From positions 1-64,000 of the forward strand of contig JBBHKE010002842.1 of NCBI GenBank assembly GCA_037447655.1: DNA of 64,000 nt, read 5' to 3'. Within the stretch, counting starts at the first letter, position 1; each line of letters opens with the position of its first letter. Below are positions 36,774-48,785 of this stretch, in pieces. This DNA is from Zygnema cylindricum. Lineage: Eukaryota; Streptophyta; Zygnematophyceae; Zygnematales; Zygnemataceae. A program made the position numbers and the translations under genes. Under the pieces are notes generated by a model, which was not told the origin of the DNA, did not search any database, and worked only from the letters and a program-made list of their open reading frames with translations.

Positions 36774-39347
36774 ATGGGGCGTTGTCCCACCAACAAAAAC
36801 AGTGGTCAGAAAAGCAAAAAGCATCTCCACAAACGGGCTCGCCTCGCCAAATTTCTTGTTAAAGATATCCATTTTATGTGAAATTTCTGTGATTTATTGT
36901 GGCTGTTACTGTTTCTCTGTCTCTGTTTGTAACTGAAATTTTTATGTTGTTTGTTGCTGTTTCTCTGCCTTTTTTTGTAACTAAATTTTGTGCTATATTT
37001 TACTGTTTCTCCCGCTCTCTTTGGAATCAAGAGTTGTAATTTTCTTCTAGCGTTGGTGATAAGCATTAATAGCTATCTTGCAAAAAAAAAATGCCTACGA
37101 GAGTAACCTCTTAAGAAAAGCTTTTGTTGAACTTTTACTTTATTTCCATTGCACCTAATTATGACCTAAGTATTACAGGTTTTGGTCATAGGTCGATTCT
37201 TTTGGCCTCAAGTTCTTGTCTTACTTTTACATAGCCGCAACAAAGGGCTTTCACTCGAAGTTCTTCACGAACACTCGAAGGGACGCTAGAAGTTCTTAGT
37301 GTTTTGATTTCGAGGATTATTATGTTTGCGGAATATTATGTTTTGTTTAACTTTCTTTTCCTTACGCGATGATATTATTCACGATGAGCTTGGCAAGGCT
37401 GCTGAGGGTGGTGAGAGAGTTGAGACTGCCCCTGTTTTGCCTTTGAATGAGGACTTGCCCGGTATGGGGCAGTGGTACTGCCTTCACTGCGAGTAAGTAA
37501 AACCGCCCATTGCTTTTAGAGTTAGTGAATTATTAGCGTTATCGCCTTATTAGAATTAGCGACAATACATTATGTTGAAGTATGATTCGGGGTCCAAAAA
37601 CACTTGCTCGAATGAGAGTGATTAACTCTAATATCGACAGGCAGTGTACACCGTGAATCACTATTAGCGTAGAAGCACCATATTGGTACCGGTTTTTCTT
37701 TTTTCCTCTGACCACAAAATAACATGAATAACACTAATCGTTTTTCTTGACAGTCACATCCTTTGAAACTGAATCAGAAATGGTAACACTTATACAAACC
37801 CCATACGAATTATCTTTTAACTCCAACAGTGATTCTCATGTACGGCAACCCTAAACCAACCCGTCTCATTTAAAAAATGTTCTTCAAAATCTGTGGCAGT
37901 AACGACTATTGATTTATAATGTCTCTTCTGCTTTATTTGCTTCTGTTTTCATCTCTGGAGCTGTCCTCCTGACAGGAGAAAGTAGCAAATGTCTAGACTC
38001 TGGCATCAATTGACTTTCCCTGTTGTTATCAGGACCCTTCACCTGTTAAGGTTTTCGAGACCCGCTGTTAAAATTTTCCTCCCTTTGATTGTTTTGGCGT
38101 TTTACTTTTTTTACAATATTCCCTCTGTTTGGTTGGGTAACATGTTATAAGTTTTGTTTTGTGTTTCTTAGTCATAGCAGTCCCGACCAGTTTCCTGGTC
38201 ATGGGACTTGTGCACTGTTTGATTTTCTTGACAGTGCTTGTTTGTTTCTTTTCGAACATCTGACTGGCAATGTTATGGGCCCTGCTTTCCATATTATTAT
38301 GAGGTGATTTTTGTTTGTGTTAAGGTAGTAGTTGTGCCTTTTTCTACAAAGGCTTATGTCAGTCACAGGATGCAATAATCCATTTTGGCCAACGGGCTTG
38401 TGCTTGATTGCATGTCGGTTGGAATTTGATTTTTAAGCACCTATGCAAAGGGCAAAGAGGGGCTTATTGTCTTGGGCACCAATAGAGCTGATATAGGATT
38501 TTGGTGTTGGTGGTTCAGTCGTTACTTCGCAAGTGCGAGTGTTCGTGATGAGCATCACAAGACAAAGCTGCACAAAAAGCGGTATGTTTAGTCATCTCCT
38601 TTCATGTCCTTCGTTTAGAGTTCTATAGAGACAGCTTTTTACACCATCAAGTTATTCTGGTCTAGCAGGCAAGCATATATATTGGGTGAATGCCCGGTCA
38701 CATGAACAGGGTGTTGCAACAACGATGGATTACGTGCTTAAGTGTACTGTTTCTGACTTTGTACCAATTTCTTGTTTTAGGACTAAAAATATATGGGTTG
38801 TACAAAAACCTTAATACCTTTTATGCTCTATCTATACCGCGCAGTTGTCGACGATGTGTTGGGTTCATTTGTATTTATTGGCCAAGATGATAAGTCCTCT
38901 TTTGGATGGCTCGCTAGTATGGATATTATATGTACTTATCTGTTTTGTCAGACAAGTTTATATGCAGAGGCAACTAGCATGTGCTAACCCCTCTTGGACA
39001 TTATGACACTTGAGAATGGAGGTGATGTACGCTTACTGCCTCCATCTCACTTGTTGATTGGTGAACAAGTCGGGACTTTCATCTTTCATCACCTTTTTTC
39101 TTTCAATGACATCAATTACAATAACGAAGGCAATGCCTTTTACATGTTAATTGACTAATAGTTTCTTGTGTTACATTGTATATTTCTTTTCACATATTGG
39201 TTTTTTATTTGTGGATGCAGTGTGAAGTTGATGAAGGGCCCAAAGCCACATAATCAGTTAGACGCAGACCTAGCAGGTGGGATGGGACTACCTGACAATG
39301 GACCTCGTTTGCGAGCTGAGGAACCTGTCGTAGCTATGGCTCTATAA
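36774..39347 (+). CDS. Bud20/ZNF593-like C2H2 zinc-finger protein (60S ribosome biogenesis)
   Basis: Four exons, 36,774-36,864, 37,366-37,492, 38,519-38,581 and 39,221-39,347, total exactly 408 nt, giving 135 aa plus stop. The protein starts MGRCP, has a basic N-terminus ending KFLVKGDD, then EDLPGMGQWYCLHCDRYF. Next is a U1/JAZ-type finger with cysteines in C-L-H-C and histidines in EHHKTKLHKKR, and a QLDADLAGGMG..DNGP tail that I recall from plant orthologues. Bud20/ZNF593 proteins accompany pre-60S particles from nucleus to cytoplasm. Introns 2 and 3 are GT-AG (GA|GTAAGT, GTTCAG|T; CG|GTATGT, GATGCAG|T). Intron 1 is AT-AC. The small exons do not stand out as long open frames and were found from protein motifs. 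It is divergently placed to the exonuclease gene. Confidence 0.9.
36865..37365 (+). other. Apparent U12-type AT-AC intron
   Basis: The intron begins ATATCC (the U12 AT-AC 5' consensus starts ATATCC) and ends TTAC. A TTGTTTAAC branch-like motif at 37,343-37,351 puts its A about 15 nt from the end. Splicing here restores K-G-D-D, and the phases of all later exons then close perfectly. Confidence 0.78.
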
Positions 39348-42247
39348 GTTTGGTAAGACACGCCAAAAAATTGTCAGGTGATTTTACCTGAATATCCTTA
39401 AGCGACATGCGTCCATCAGTTCTATGGTGCCTGAGAGGATTTTTTAACACCTGATACTGGTGTCTCTCCTTGCTGACCGTTTTCAGCCCTAGTATCTGTG
39501 TATACTCCGAGAGCTGGAGGATTGAGAGCCGAGGCATCGACTTTACTGTGAAAACTCTAAAAAAGCCCTAAAACCCTAATCTAGGGCCTGGGATTTTGCT
39601 GCTCTTTTGAAGAACTACATTTGACGAGGCTGGAAGCACCAAACTATCGAGACAAACCCAAAAACCCTAACCGACTTGGTCCAGATGTGCAAATGTTTCC
39701 TGGAAAGATAAGAAAATCATTATATACGGAGTTGGTACCTATGTATAGCGATACGTAACGGAAGACTAATTAAAGACAACCTTTTGTATCCATTGGATCT
39801 GATCTTTTTTTTGGTCCATATCACCTCCCCGTTGAAGGCAATGACAGGAGTCGACTCTTATGTTTCGGCGCTGAATTTATAAAGCTGTTCGGAAAAAAAA
39901 TAGATGGTGCAGATTTTGATTAAAGAATTATTTGAGTACAACTTGTGATGTTTGTAAAAATTCTAGGCCTCTCCGTTTATCAATGTGCATCTCTATTGGA
40001 CAACGAGATCACCCAACTCAAAAAACAAGAATGTTGAATAATGTGAAATTATGTTTTTAAAAAAGGTCAATTTTTTCATCTTTTACAAGATGTGTTAAGT
40101 TGCTCTTACTTTTGGGCTTAGTTTTGCTTTGATCCCGGCTTCGGTTTTGTATCATCTTTGCCATTTCTCTCTCATTTCTCTCTCGTCCCTACTTCAGTTA
40201 ATAGAGCTAATTTTGTTTTTGGGCTTTTATGACCAATTATAATAGTGTTGATATAGAGGAGTGACTGTAAGAGTTAATAAAGTTAAATTTGCTGTGAGCT
40301 TTCTGACCGTGAATCCTAAAATAGTGTTGATATAACCTAGTTAGGCCGGCCATAAATAAGTATTGCTGACTGTTAATCTGTATTTACATCATCAAATTCA
40401 TACATCTGATACTAATGTCCTTTTTATTTCAGTTGCTTATCTTGTGTAAAATCAGCTTACGGTGTGTGTTTTGATTCAGTTTTCAGTAGTGATTTTTGGG
40501 TGAAAAATGTCAGATCTCATGGTTTGAAACCCCTATGACTTCATAGTAGGTTTTTTTTTGTTTTTTACTTCATTAATTGTAATAGAAGCCTATTGTGTAG
40601 GAAGCTTTCAGCAGAACAGATATACCAAAAAAAACACACAAATAGTAAAAGTATTAGCTTAAAACAAAGAAGATAGACAAGCCTAAAAAGTCTATATATT
40701 TTTCAGGGCTGTGTGTCCACTTTATATCAATCTGGGGCGATAGCTCATTTGAAAGATTGGACCATAGCTTTTATGTGCTAAAAAAGGTATTTAAACTATG
40801 TGTGATTTACTTGTACTGTCCGCGTCTTTTACTTGGGATAACTTGTGTAATATGCATATAGAACGAATTAATCAGACTTAGCGTCTCCATGCGGTTTCTT
40901 AGTTTTGAAATGTAAGTTGAAAGGTGATGAAGTGTGTACGTTTTAACTTCCTTCGTTTTCAAATTTATAGTTGTACTTATAGCAGAATTTTCTAAAAGTA
41001 AATTTAGCTATTTAAGCAAAGAAAAGTGTGTATGGGAATGGGAGGGGTTACAAAAAAACAAAAGAAAGGGCTAAAGACATGAACTTTGAGGTCGGGAACA
41101 ACTGTTATTGTTGATTTTAACATAAAAAATTTGAGGCATCACTATTGGGCGGCTGGTGCATGTTGAAGCCATTTTTATGAAGAGCTGAACTCTGATTTAG
41201 AGAGTAAAAGGCTTAAATTACACTAAGTGTTGTTCATTTGGACCGTTGCCTCTACAATAACGTACGGATAAGATCTGCTTAGTATTTACACGCTATTTAC
41301 CACGCAGTTATTGCTAAAGGGCAAACAACACTGCCAATCAGTGAGGATTATCACGTCTGGATCTGGATTTTCAATCATCTTAAAATATACCCTATATTTA
41401 CATGCAACTTTTTGCATTACGCCTATTTGCTCTTTCTGTGCGCATAATATAGGTCCTCAAAACCGCGCACTTAGTTTAAACAGTAAATCCCTATTCAAAA
41501 CCCGGTGTATATATACATCACTACCATTGGGACGAAGCATCTATGTTGGAGACGTCCTTTATTGTTTTTATTCGCAATGCATGTTATGGAACATGTTTTT
41601 ATCATGCTTTTTTCCATGTTGTTTTTCATGGAAGTTTAGTGCAAGTTTAACAATTTGCGGTATTCATACTAAGAGTCCATGAAAAGAAAAAATCAAATGA
41701 AACATTTACGACATTTTTGTGTCAACGTCGACGGATAGAATAGGTACATAGATTTTTTTTTTACAATGTGTGTAATCCGCTTGTTTCCAACCACGTCCCT
41801 TGATTTTAGCTCTTGTTTTTCTCAAGTTTCAAGCATGTTTTCTTTTATTTCGAGACGACATTTTGGTACAAAAAGAAACCTCACGTAAAACATTTTCATT
41901 GGATTAACTTTTTATATTTCTTAGTTTTTCTGCTCTTCTTTGAGTGACGTGTAAAGTTTCAAAAGCTGTCCCCAATAAATAAAAAAGCTCAATGAATGTT
42001 GACCCATGTTGCTAAGACATGAAAAATATTGAAATTTAAATTGAATGACCAATACTGAAATCGGGCATCCATTAAAATGATGAAATTGGAATGTTATAGA
42101 GTTCCTAAGGTCTAACCGTGGAATTTCCATATAGGCAATAAATGTACATGGGTGGTAAAGCCATTTTTTTTTGTCAGTTGGCGAGTTTTGTAGAAGTGTT
42201 TGTAGGGTGGAAAATGGATTTATCGATAGCAGCTTCAGGGGCTAATC
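39348..42247. other. Intergenic AT-rich DNA, no gene recognised
   Basis: Only short open frames without domains. The 123-codon frame at 41,311-41,682 (+) is Cys/Phe-rich and has no recognisable homology; I do not call it. Confidence 0.4.
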
Positions 42248-42444
42248 GATAATAGCGATTCGCAGTGTACTACACCGTGTATCCCTATGAGTGTTAATGT
42301 TTTTTTTGCCACTTAAAACATCTTTTCTCCGTACACGTTTGTCGGATTATGGATCTGACCGCTGCGATTGAAAATTTGAAATCCATGATTTCGATCTTCC
42401 GATTGGCGGTCTCCATGTGAAAATCGGAAGCGATACACGGTATA
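42248..42444. mobile_element. Nested MITE ends, TA/CACCG family
   Basis: A reverse-oriented terminus (aatagcgattcgcagtgta) abuts a forward copy beginning TACACCGTGTATCCCTATGA. The latter shares the 'cgtacacgtttgtcggatt' interior of the 18,267 copy and ends in a shortened cgatacacggtata. Confidence 0.65.
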
Positions 42445-43896
42445 CCGTACTGACAGGCCAAACGCATGGGGCACAGAAAATTAGCGTTTGCTTATGTCAT
42501 CAAAAATGATGTCACACTGTCAAACGAGGGGGAAGCGACGAGTCGACCGTTGCGCAGTTAGCTCTTTCTGCCAATTTTAGGTCACTTTATGACCGTTGTC
42601 CATGAGATGTCGGTTTATGGCCGTTAAATTTTTGATCTGGGTGGTCGTAAGCTGCCCAATCAATGAAAACAATCTTAAAATGACGCCCAGGCCGCGGCCA
42701 GCCAGGCCAAGCTGCTGGTCGAAGTTATATCGTTGACCCGATGCTGTCATGTCTATTGTTATCTAATGTACTTACAAATAGAAATAAAAGTTCGGGAAGA
42801 GCAAAAACTTTTAAAAGCGGCTGCTGTACGGGGCATTGGAATGTTTTTGTGGACCAGATCGCAAATCTGGACGAATCAAAATCCTATTTTGTGACGTCAA
42901 AAGGTTTCTCAAAAAATTTATTGCGAATTTGTGAATACGGTTTCTTGTCTTATTTGCCTTGTCGTTTTGGACAGAGATTTCAACGGCCAGATCCGAGCCC
43001 TGCGGTCTCCATCTGCCGTGTCATCCGATGTAATGGACTTCATTAATACATATTTTAAAGGAAACGGACAAACTTACGCACGTGTGGCAATCAGATACGT
43101 TCCAAAAAACACTTTTTCGCATATACTTTTTTGTACGTTTTGTCTACAAACAAGTACGAATTGACTGCAAATTATTGTTTACTTTGACGCCTTGTTATTG
43201 GCCGCCAATGACAGTACGGATTCTATGTGATCAGTTTTACACTCATTAGTCATAGGAAGCCTCGCCTACGTATGGTTTTTATCGGTCCATGTCACAGTTA
43301 CACTGTTTAACTGACGTCATCTGGAAGGAGCCGGCTAGAACCGCGTTAAAATGTTGGAACAAGATATTTTCAAAAGTGGAAGGAATCGCGTCAAATTAAA
43401 TGTAATTTTGGGTTTGTAATAATATTAAATATTTTTTTGTTCGTGCTGACGTAAACTCTTTCGTGAAGTACAAATCTTTTTTGAGATGAGCTGGCTTACA
43501 TTCCACGTCACGTTTTGAAGAGTCAGACAATGACAATGACAATGTTCTAATTTTTGTCGTTTCAATAGTACGAAAATGTAACTGACACTGAGGCATGGAA
43601 GGTTCCTCCGTACGTTGTCTTAGCCGTTTGTCCTGTCTGCCTGTTGTTTCAAAGTACAGATCTTCCAATCGCCAAAAGATCTTTTTTTTCGCCCTGCGGG
43701 ATTGGCTGTTCCCCACAGCACAGAAGTACGGCACGATAGGTGTCATACATGCCCAGATCCTGTCGTACGCTTCCCTATCTCTGCGGTTGTCGCATTGGGA
43801 AAAAGGACGAAAATACAAGAAAGCAGAAAAGACAACCGGGCGGGTGTAGTTACAGCCCCTTTGTCGTTTCTCTGGCGGGGCATCCTTTTGTCCGCC
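42445..43896. other. Intergenic region and 5' flank of unit C, no gene recognised
   Basis: Nothing with a recognisable domain. A frame open upstream of 43,897 has no ATG, so the unit C start is the ATG at 43,897. Confidence 0.4.
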
Positions 43897-46800
43897 ATGG
43901 CCCGGCTCTTCAATTTTAGCAAATGGAGGGGCGTCAATAACGAGATGAAGACAAGACGTACGGGAAAAACTGACCAATCAGCCGCTCTCCGTACACTCAC
44001 GCCAGGCGCCATACGGCGCGCTCTAGGACCTAATCCGTACCAGCTAATTTGGTGTCCCTGGGGCGTTTATAAGGGGAGAATGGCGGGAACTCCAGTCATA
44101 ATTCACGTTTTGAAACCGGACCAAAATGTGGTGGAAATCGCGCGATTAATGCATAAATTTAGCCATCGCCACGTGGCAAGGTTCATTGGCTGGTGTAAAG
44201 AAAGCAGGAGTATTGTGGTAGAGGGAGGAACCGGGCGGAGCTTAAAAGACCGCGTGAAAGAAAAAGGTCTTTCTTGGCAGGAATGTTGTCGGATTGCGGA
44301 GGAGGTTGCATCTGCGGCTCTTTTTTTTTCAAATCAAAATATTCCCGTGGAAATAGAGTGCGAATACGTATTTTTTGACGAACAAGACAACAGCCGACTA
44401 ATTTATGTTCCACAAAAGACAATCTCTTTGACGAGAGATATCGGACGGATGTTAATAAAAATGTCTACGGGGAAATTGCGCGATTGCGAGCTCGGTTCTC
44501 CGAGTCTTTTGAAGGAGAATCTCGACCCTCGATCGGGAAATTGGCCGGAGGATTTGATTGGAGAGTTCGTCGACGTGACGACTTCTTGCTACGTCACGGA
44601 ATCTCCAGCATCTGTGAAGGAAATTGCCTTGGAAATTTCCTACGTCTCTGGATTGGCTGTAGACTTTGATAAAAAACTGAATCGTCCAGCTTCTCCTTCC
44701 ACCCCTGTAGTGGAGAAAAAGGTGAGGTTTTTTGGCTCGGGTTGGGTTCGGTTCAGTTCGGTTCGGTTCAGTTTGGTTAGGTTGGGTTTGGTTCGGTTTG
44801 GTTTGGTTAGGTTTGGTTTGGTTAGGTTTAGCTTGGTAATTATTATTTTATTATTATTATAAAAATATTGTTTTGTTTGTATTCGTTTTTTGGCTCTGGA
44901 CGGACGGTTACAAATCAACTTTGGTGAGGTGAACCTAATTTCAAAAATTAGTTTCCATTCTTAATATAGAATTAATGTAGAATTCTCTTCATATTATATC
45001 ACCAGGGCTCAAATTGTCTGTTGCTCAATTGTTGTCAAGATTGGTTTTGTTTTTTTATTAGGACACATTTTAAAGACGAATTATTAATAATCTTCTGCAA
45101 TGTTGGCATCATGGTCACATTAAAATCTTAAACATATGTTACACTCCAGCTAGAAAGCAAAATTCACATTTTATACATTCAATAGTTGCCTTAGAACAAG
45201 CTTCTGATGCATAAACAATACACAATGGATAATTCAACACAGAAAAAAAAAAAAAAAAACATTTGCATCAATGTCCACAATTTGCAATTCACAATGTACG
45301 AAGCACAATCAAAATCCCAATTCCACAATTAACAATAGACATTCAATTTACAGGTGACATCACACCACATGGAATAGAAAATCCTCAATACAAATCCATA
45401 ATACACATTTACTACAAATAGGAGGTAAAACATAATCCACAATCTCCAAAATTAATTTAACATAATACACGATCAACAATTGAGGAGGTAGTATATGCAA
45501 TAGATAATGCACAATACAAATATCACATTGCTCATGCAATTGAACCTGACATTTTTATCCTCCATAAAAAATTCACACCACGGTCTATAATAGACAATAG
45601 ATGACTCACACTTTACAATCTATCAAATTCACCATACCCATTTGACAACATAGAAGAACAAAATTTCATAATTCATGATCCAAAATAGACCAGACACAAT
45701 TTATCTTCAAATTCCAAAGTATTCAAAAAACCCGATCCAGAATTTATATTCTACCGGTATCTTATCCGAAATCTAAATGGGACAGTAAAGGATCAACAAT
45801 CCGCAGGAAACTTTAGACTATAACATAGAAGATAGACAACATTGTATACAAACCGAAATTTCAAAAGATCACAATCCATAAATGGAAATGTACAATTCAT
45901 ATTCCACACTCCAGGTACACCAGAATATACCAACGGACTACCGACTCAGTATCTCAAATCAATTAAGAAAGAGAACGAGATTGAGCGAGGCTTTTGAGAA
46001 ATTGAGAAAAAAAAGGAGATTGATAGAGAGGTTTTAGCAATAGAATTGGGGAGAAAGATAATAAGACAAAAAAGTGAATAAATGGAGAAAGATTTTCAAA
46101 AAGACAGAAAGCAGACAGTAGACAATCTAACAGTAAACTGCACACAGTGCACAGTTAAACACAATAGACAACAACCGTGATACGCTACATGAATTATAAA
46201 CAAATACCCATTCATTATTATTGCAGGTTGATGACAGCAGCACTTTTGCTGACGACATCTGGATAGTCACCGCGGAGCAAATCGATCGAGCAACAAATAG
46301 TTTTTCTCCAGACAACAAGATTGGTGCAGGGGGATTTGGCGAAGTTTACAAAGGCCGTCTCGATGGAATGGAGTTAGCAATTAAGAAGCTCCGCCGTGGT
46401 AAAGTAACTAAGAGATTTAGAAGGGAAATTCAGCTTTTGAATGGTTTAAGACACCCCCATGTCCTGTCCCTCATAGGTTTTGACCCAACTGGTCCCTGTT
46501 TGGTGTGTGAGTATATGGCTGGAGGCAGTCTCCAAGATTGGCTTCAAGAAAAGAGAGGAATTCTGACCTGGGAGGATAAAGTTCGGATAAGTCGAGAAAT
46601 GGCTTCAGCTGTATTGCATATGCATAGTCGACAAATGCTCCATCGTGACCTAAAACCTGCAAATGTTCTTCTTGACAGGCACAAAAGAAGCAAAATTTGT
46701 GATATGGGTTTGGCAAAATTATGTCACGCAGAGCAGGTAGCCATGTCTACGATGCAAGGGACAAGAGGTTACATAGATCCGTATACTTTAAGTAACCGTT

Positions 46801-48785
46801 CTGTTGGTCGACACTCGGATACATATGCTTTGGGACTTATTATTTTGCAACTATTTACAGGAATGTGGCGTATCCAAGATCTACACTCTTTATTAACTCA
46901 ATATGAAAGGCAGTCTGATTCTGCAAGTAGACTGATCATGGAATCTCAATACGAAGACAGTACCTTTCTGGAAGATTCAAACTTGGATAGTGGTATCAGT
47001 AGCAAGGCTATAGTGAGTTTTTATACTCCTTCTCTGCGTAGTCACTCCGTGAGTCGTTGGGAGGAGGGTCCCAGGAGCTTTAACGAACTTGTTGATTGTT
47101 TCTGCGAACATTTAGAGCCGAGGAGTGCTGCAATGCCCAGGGAGGCTCTATGGAAAATTGTGGGACTTTTGCTCCGTTGTGTGGAACGGACATGGGATCG
47201 TCGGCCTACTTTGGAGGATTTACTACCTGCTTTAGAAGAGCTGGAGGCCATTGTCACCAAGGGGGGCCATCAGCAGGCAGATTTTGGCACATTTGTAGAC
47301 CCTTGTGTGGATTCTGAAGGGGCCTTTCAGTTTGCAGAGAGAGAAAGAGTGGCTGGAGAAAGAGTGAAAGAGATTATGAAGAAAATTGGACCACTTAGGT
47401 CTGCACTGGAGGTAAGGTCTCTAATCCAGGAGCTGTGGTTTTTTGCCAAATAAGCAAGCAGAAGCGAACATTATGCTTGCAAAAGCTGTTATGGCTTGTT
47501 CTGGTTACCATGATGGGTCGAGATCCAAAAAATTTATGGTCCATAGCAAATTTATATGCAAAGTAACAGTGCCGGCATCAAAGCTCGTTTTCAGCATATT
47601 TTTTTGCACGTTTGGAAATATATGCTGGTTACCGGCAGATACATTAAATACGCGTATAAGATGGAATAACCACATCTAGTCTTTCCATGTATTTTTCGCA
47701 AATTAGAACTATGAGTTTTTGAAGTTGGGTTGGTTTATACTATCCTGTGTTTTTGAATTGGGTTGGTTTATACTATCTTGTGTTCAGGCGTCTACAAATG
47801 TATACCTGAAGTAGTCTAGTACAGTTCAATTACAATAAATGTATTTATCTCCGAGTAAATAGGCAACTTTCCATGGTACAGCCATGCTGGTCTGTTCAGC
47901 TTAAACCTGAACCTATCAGAAATTGGTTTAACAGTCATGTTCTAAAAGCCATCATTCAGACTATGTTTTCCACTGACAAATAACTAATGTTATCTGCCAC
48001 TCAAACTGTGTTCCTATTCACATGAAGACAAGGATTGCGTTCCTTTTATAACATGAAGGGTAAAAGGAAAAAGATGCAGTCTGAAGTTTTTTCCTGCCAT
48101 GTTTTCCACTCCAATTATGTTTTCTCCGATGCTTATCTGGAAATGCACTTTCATGTTACTGTTTTGGGCATCTGACTAATGTTTCTTGTCATAAATAGGA
48201 AGCAGATTGTAGGGTTATTTGTTTTGTTTAAATTGTTTTTGACAAGAGTGAGTTTAATCTCATCCTGAAAACTAACGGTTTGTTTTGGTTTCACAGGCCT
48301 TGATTATTTCAAGGGAGAAACTCCAGAAAGATACTGTTGTTTTCAAGGAAAAATCAGAATCGGAAATGAGGTTGTCAAGACTTCAATCTGACATATCAAT
48401 GGCCGCAAACCCAGGGGATTTCAAGGAAGCGACACGCCTTTGGGAGGAGGTTCAGCTTTTAATGGACGTTATGGCCAGCGCGGCAGAAAGGAGGAAAAAT
48501 AAAAACTCGGAACTAGAATATGTGGAGATTGAGATAGCCAAAAAAAAAACCAGGCTTGCTTTAGTAGAAGAAGAATTGGCAGAAAGCGAGAGAGCATTAG
48601 CCGTAGCTCGGTGTCAGAGGCTGCGAGTGGTAGCCAGGGCGGCAAAATGGGAAAAAAAAGCAGCAGCAGAGAGAGACGATTTTTGGGAGGCAGCGTTTTT
48701 GTTCGAGAAGGCAAACGCAGCAGATAAAGAAGCAGATGACTTGCAGATAACATATGGGCTCGAAGGAAGGCAGTTTGAGCGATAA
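43897..48785 (+). CDS. Unit C: compact pseudokinase-kinase-coiled-coil protein
   Basis: The clearest complete family member: exons 43,897-44,721, 46,227-47,411 and 48,297-48,785, all phase 0 with good GT-AG sites (AAG|GTGAGG, TTGCAG; GAG|GTAAGG, TTCACAG), encode 832 aa. Start context is gtccgccATGG. Residues 1-275: one beta pseudokinase module (VIIH for VAIK, no HRD or DFG). Residues 276-670: Ser/Thr kinase with GAGGFGEV (308-315), Lys328, Glu342, HRD Asp416, Asn421, DMG Asp434 and a GYIDPY segment, predicted active. Residues 671-832: long charged coiled coil, richer and longer than in units A and B. No signal or membrane segment. The kinase most resembles RLCK-IX/U-box kinases in ILQL.TG and RPTLEDLLPALEELE, but there is no U-box. 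Role unknown; the layout recalls plant tandem kinase proteins. Confidence 0.85.
44737..44836 (+). repeat. GGTTYGGTTY repeat at the start of intron 1
   Basis: About 100 bp of ggttcggttc, ggtttggttagg and similar units begin 15 bases after the donor. It resembles degenerate telomere-type G/T repeats, without TTTAGGG. Confidence 0.75.
44880..46226 (+). other. Rest of unit C intron 1, cryptically simple ACAAT-rich DNA
   Basis: Motifs such as cacaat, tccacaa and acaatagac recur irregularly through 45,230-45,960. No gene is seen. The acceptor is at 46,224-46,226. Confidence 0.5.
46227..47411 (+). other. Kinase-domain exon of unit C
   Basis: 395 codons. All catalytic positions are present, with DMG in place of DFG, followed by a ~65-aa linker. 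Confidence 0.88.
47718..47786 (+). repeat. Direct duplication of ~34 bp in unit C intron 2
   Basis: Two adjacent copies of ttgggttggtttatactatc plus ctgtgtt. The remainder of the intron (47,412-48,296) shows nothing recognisable. Confidence 0.7.

Noticed and set aside
40735-40800. tRNA-like start (ggggcgatagctcatttg)
   Set aside because: The anticodon arm and T-arm cannot be formed; resemblance limited to the first 20 bases.
41311-41682. 123-aa Cys/Phe-rich frame
   Set aside because: AT-rich intergenic context, no recognisable motif, no plausible exon partners.
43396-43977. 193-aa minus-strand frame upstream of unit C
   Set aside because: It runs opposite to the unit C 5' end and has no recognisable motif.
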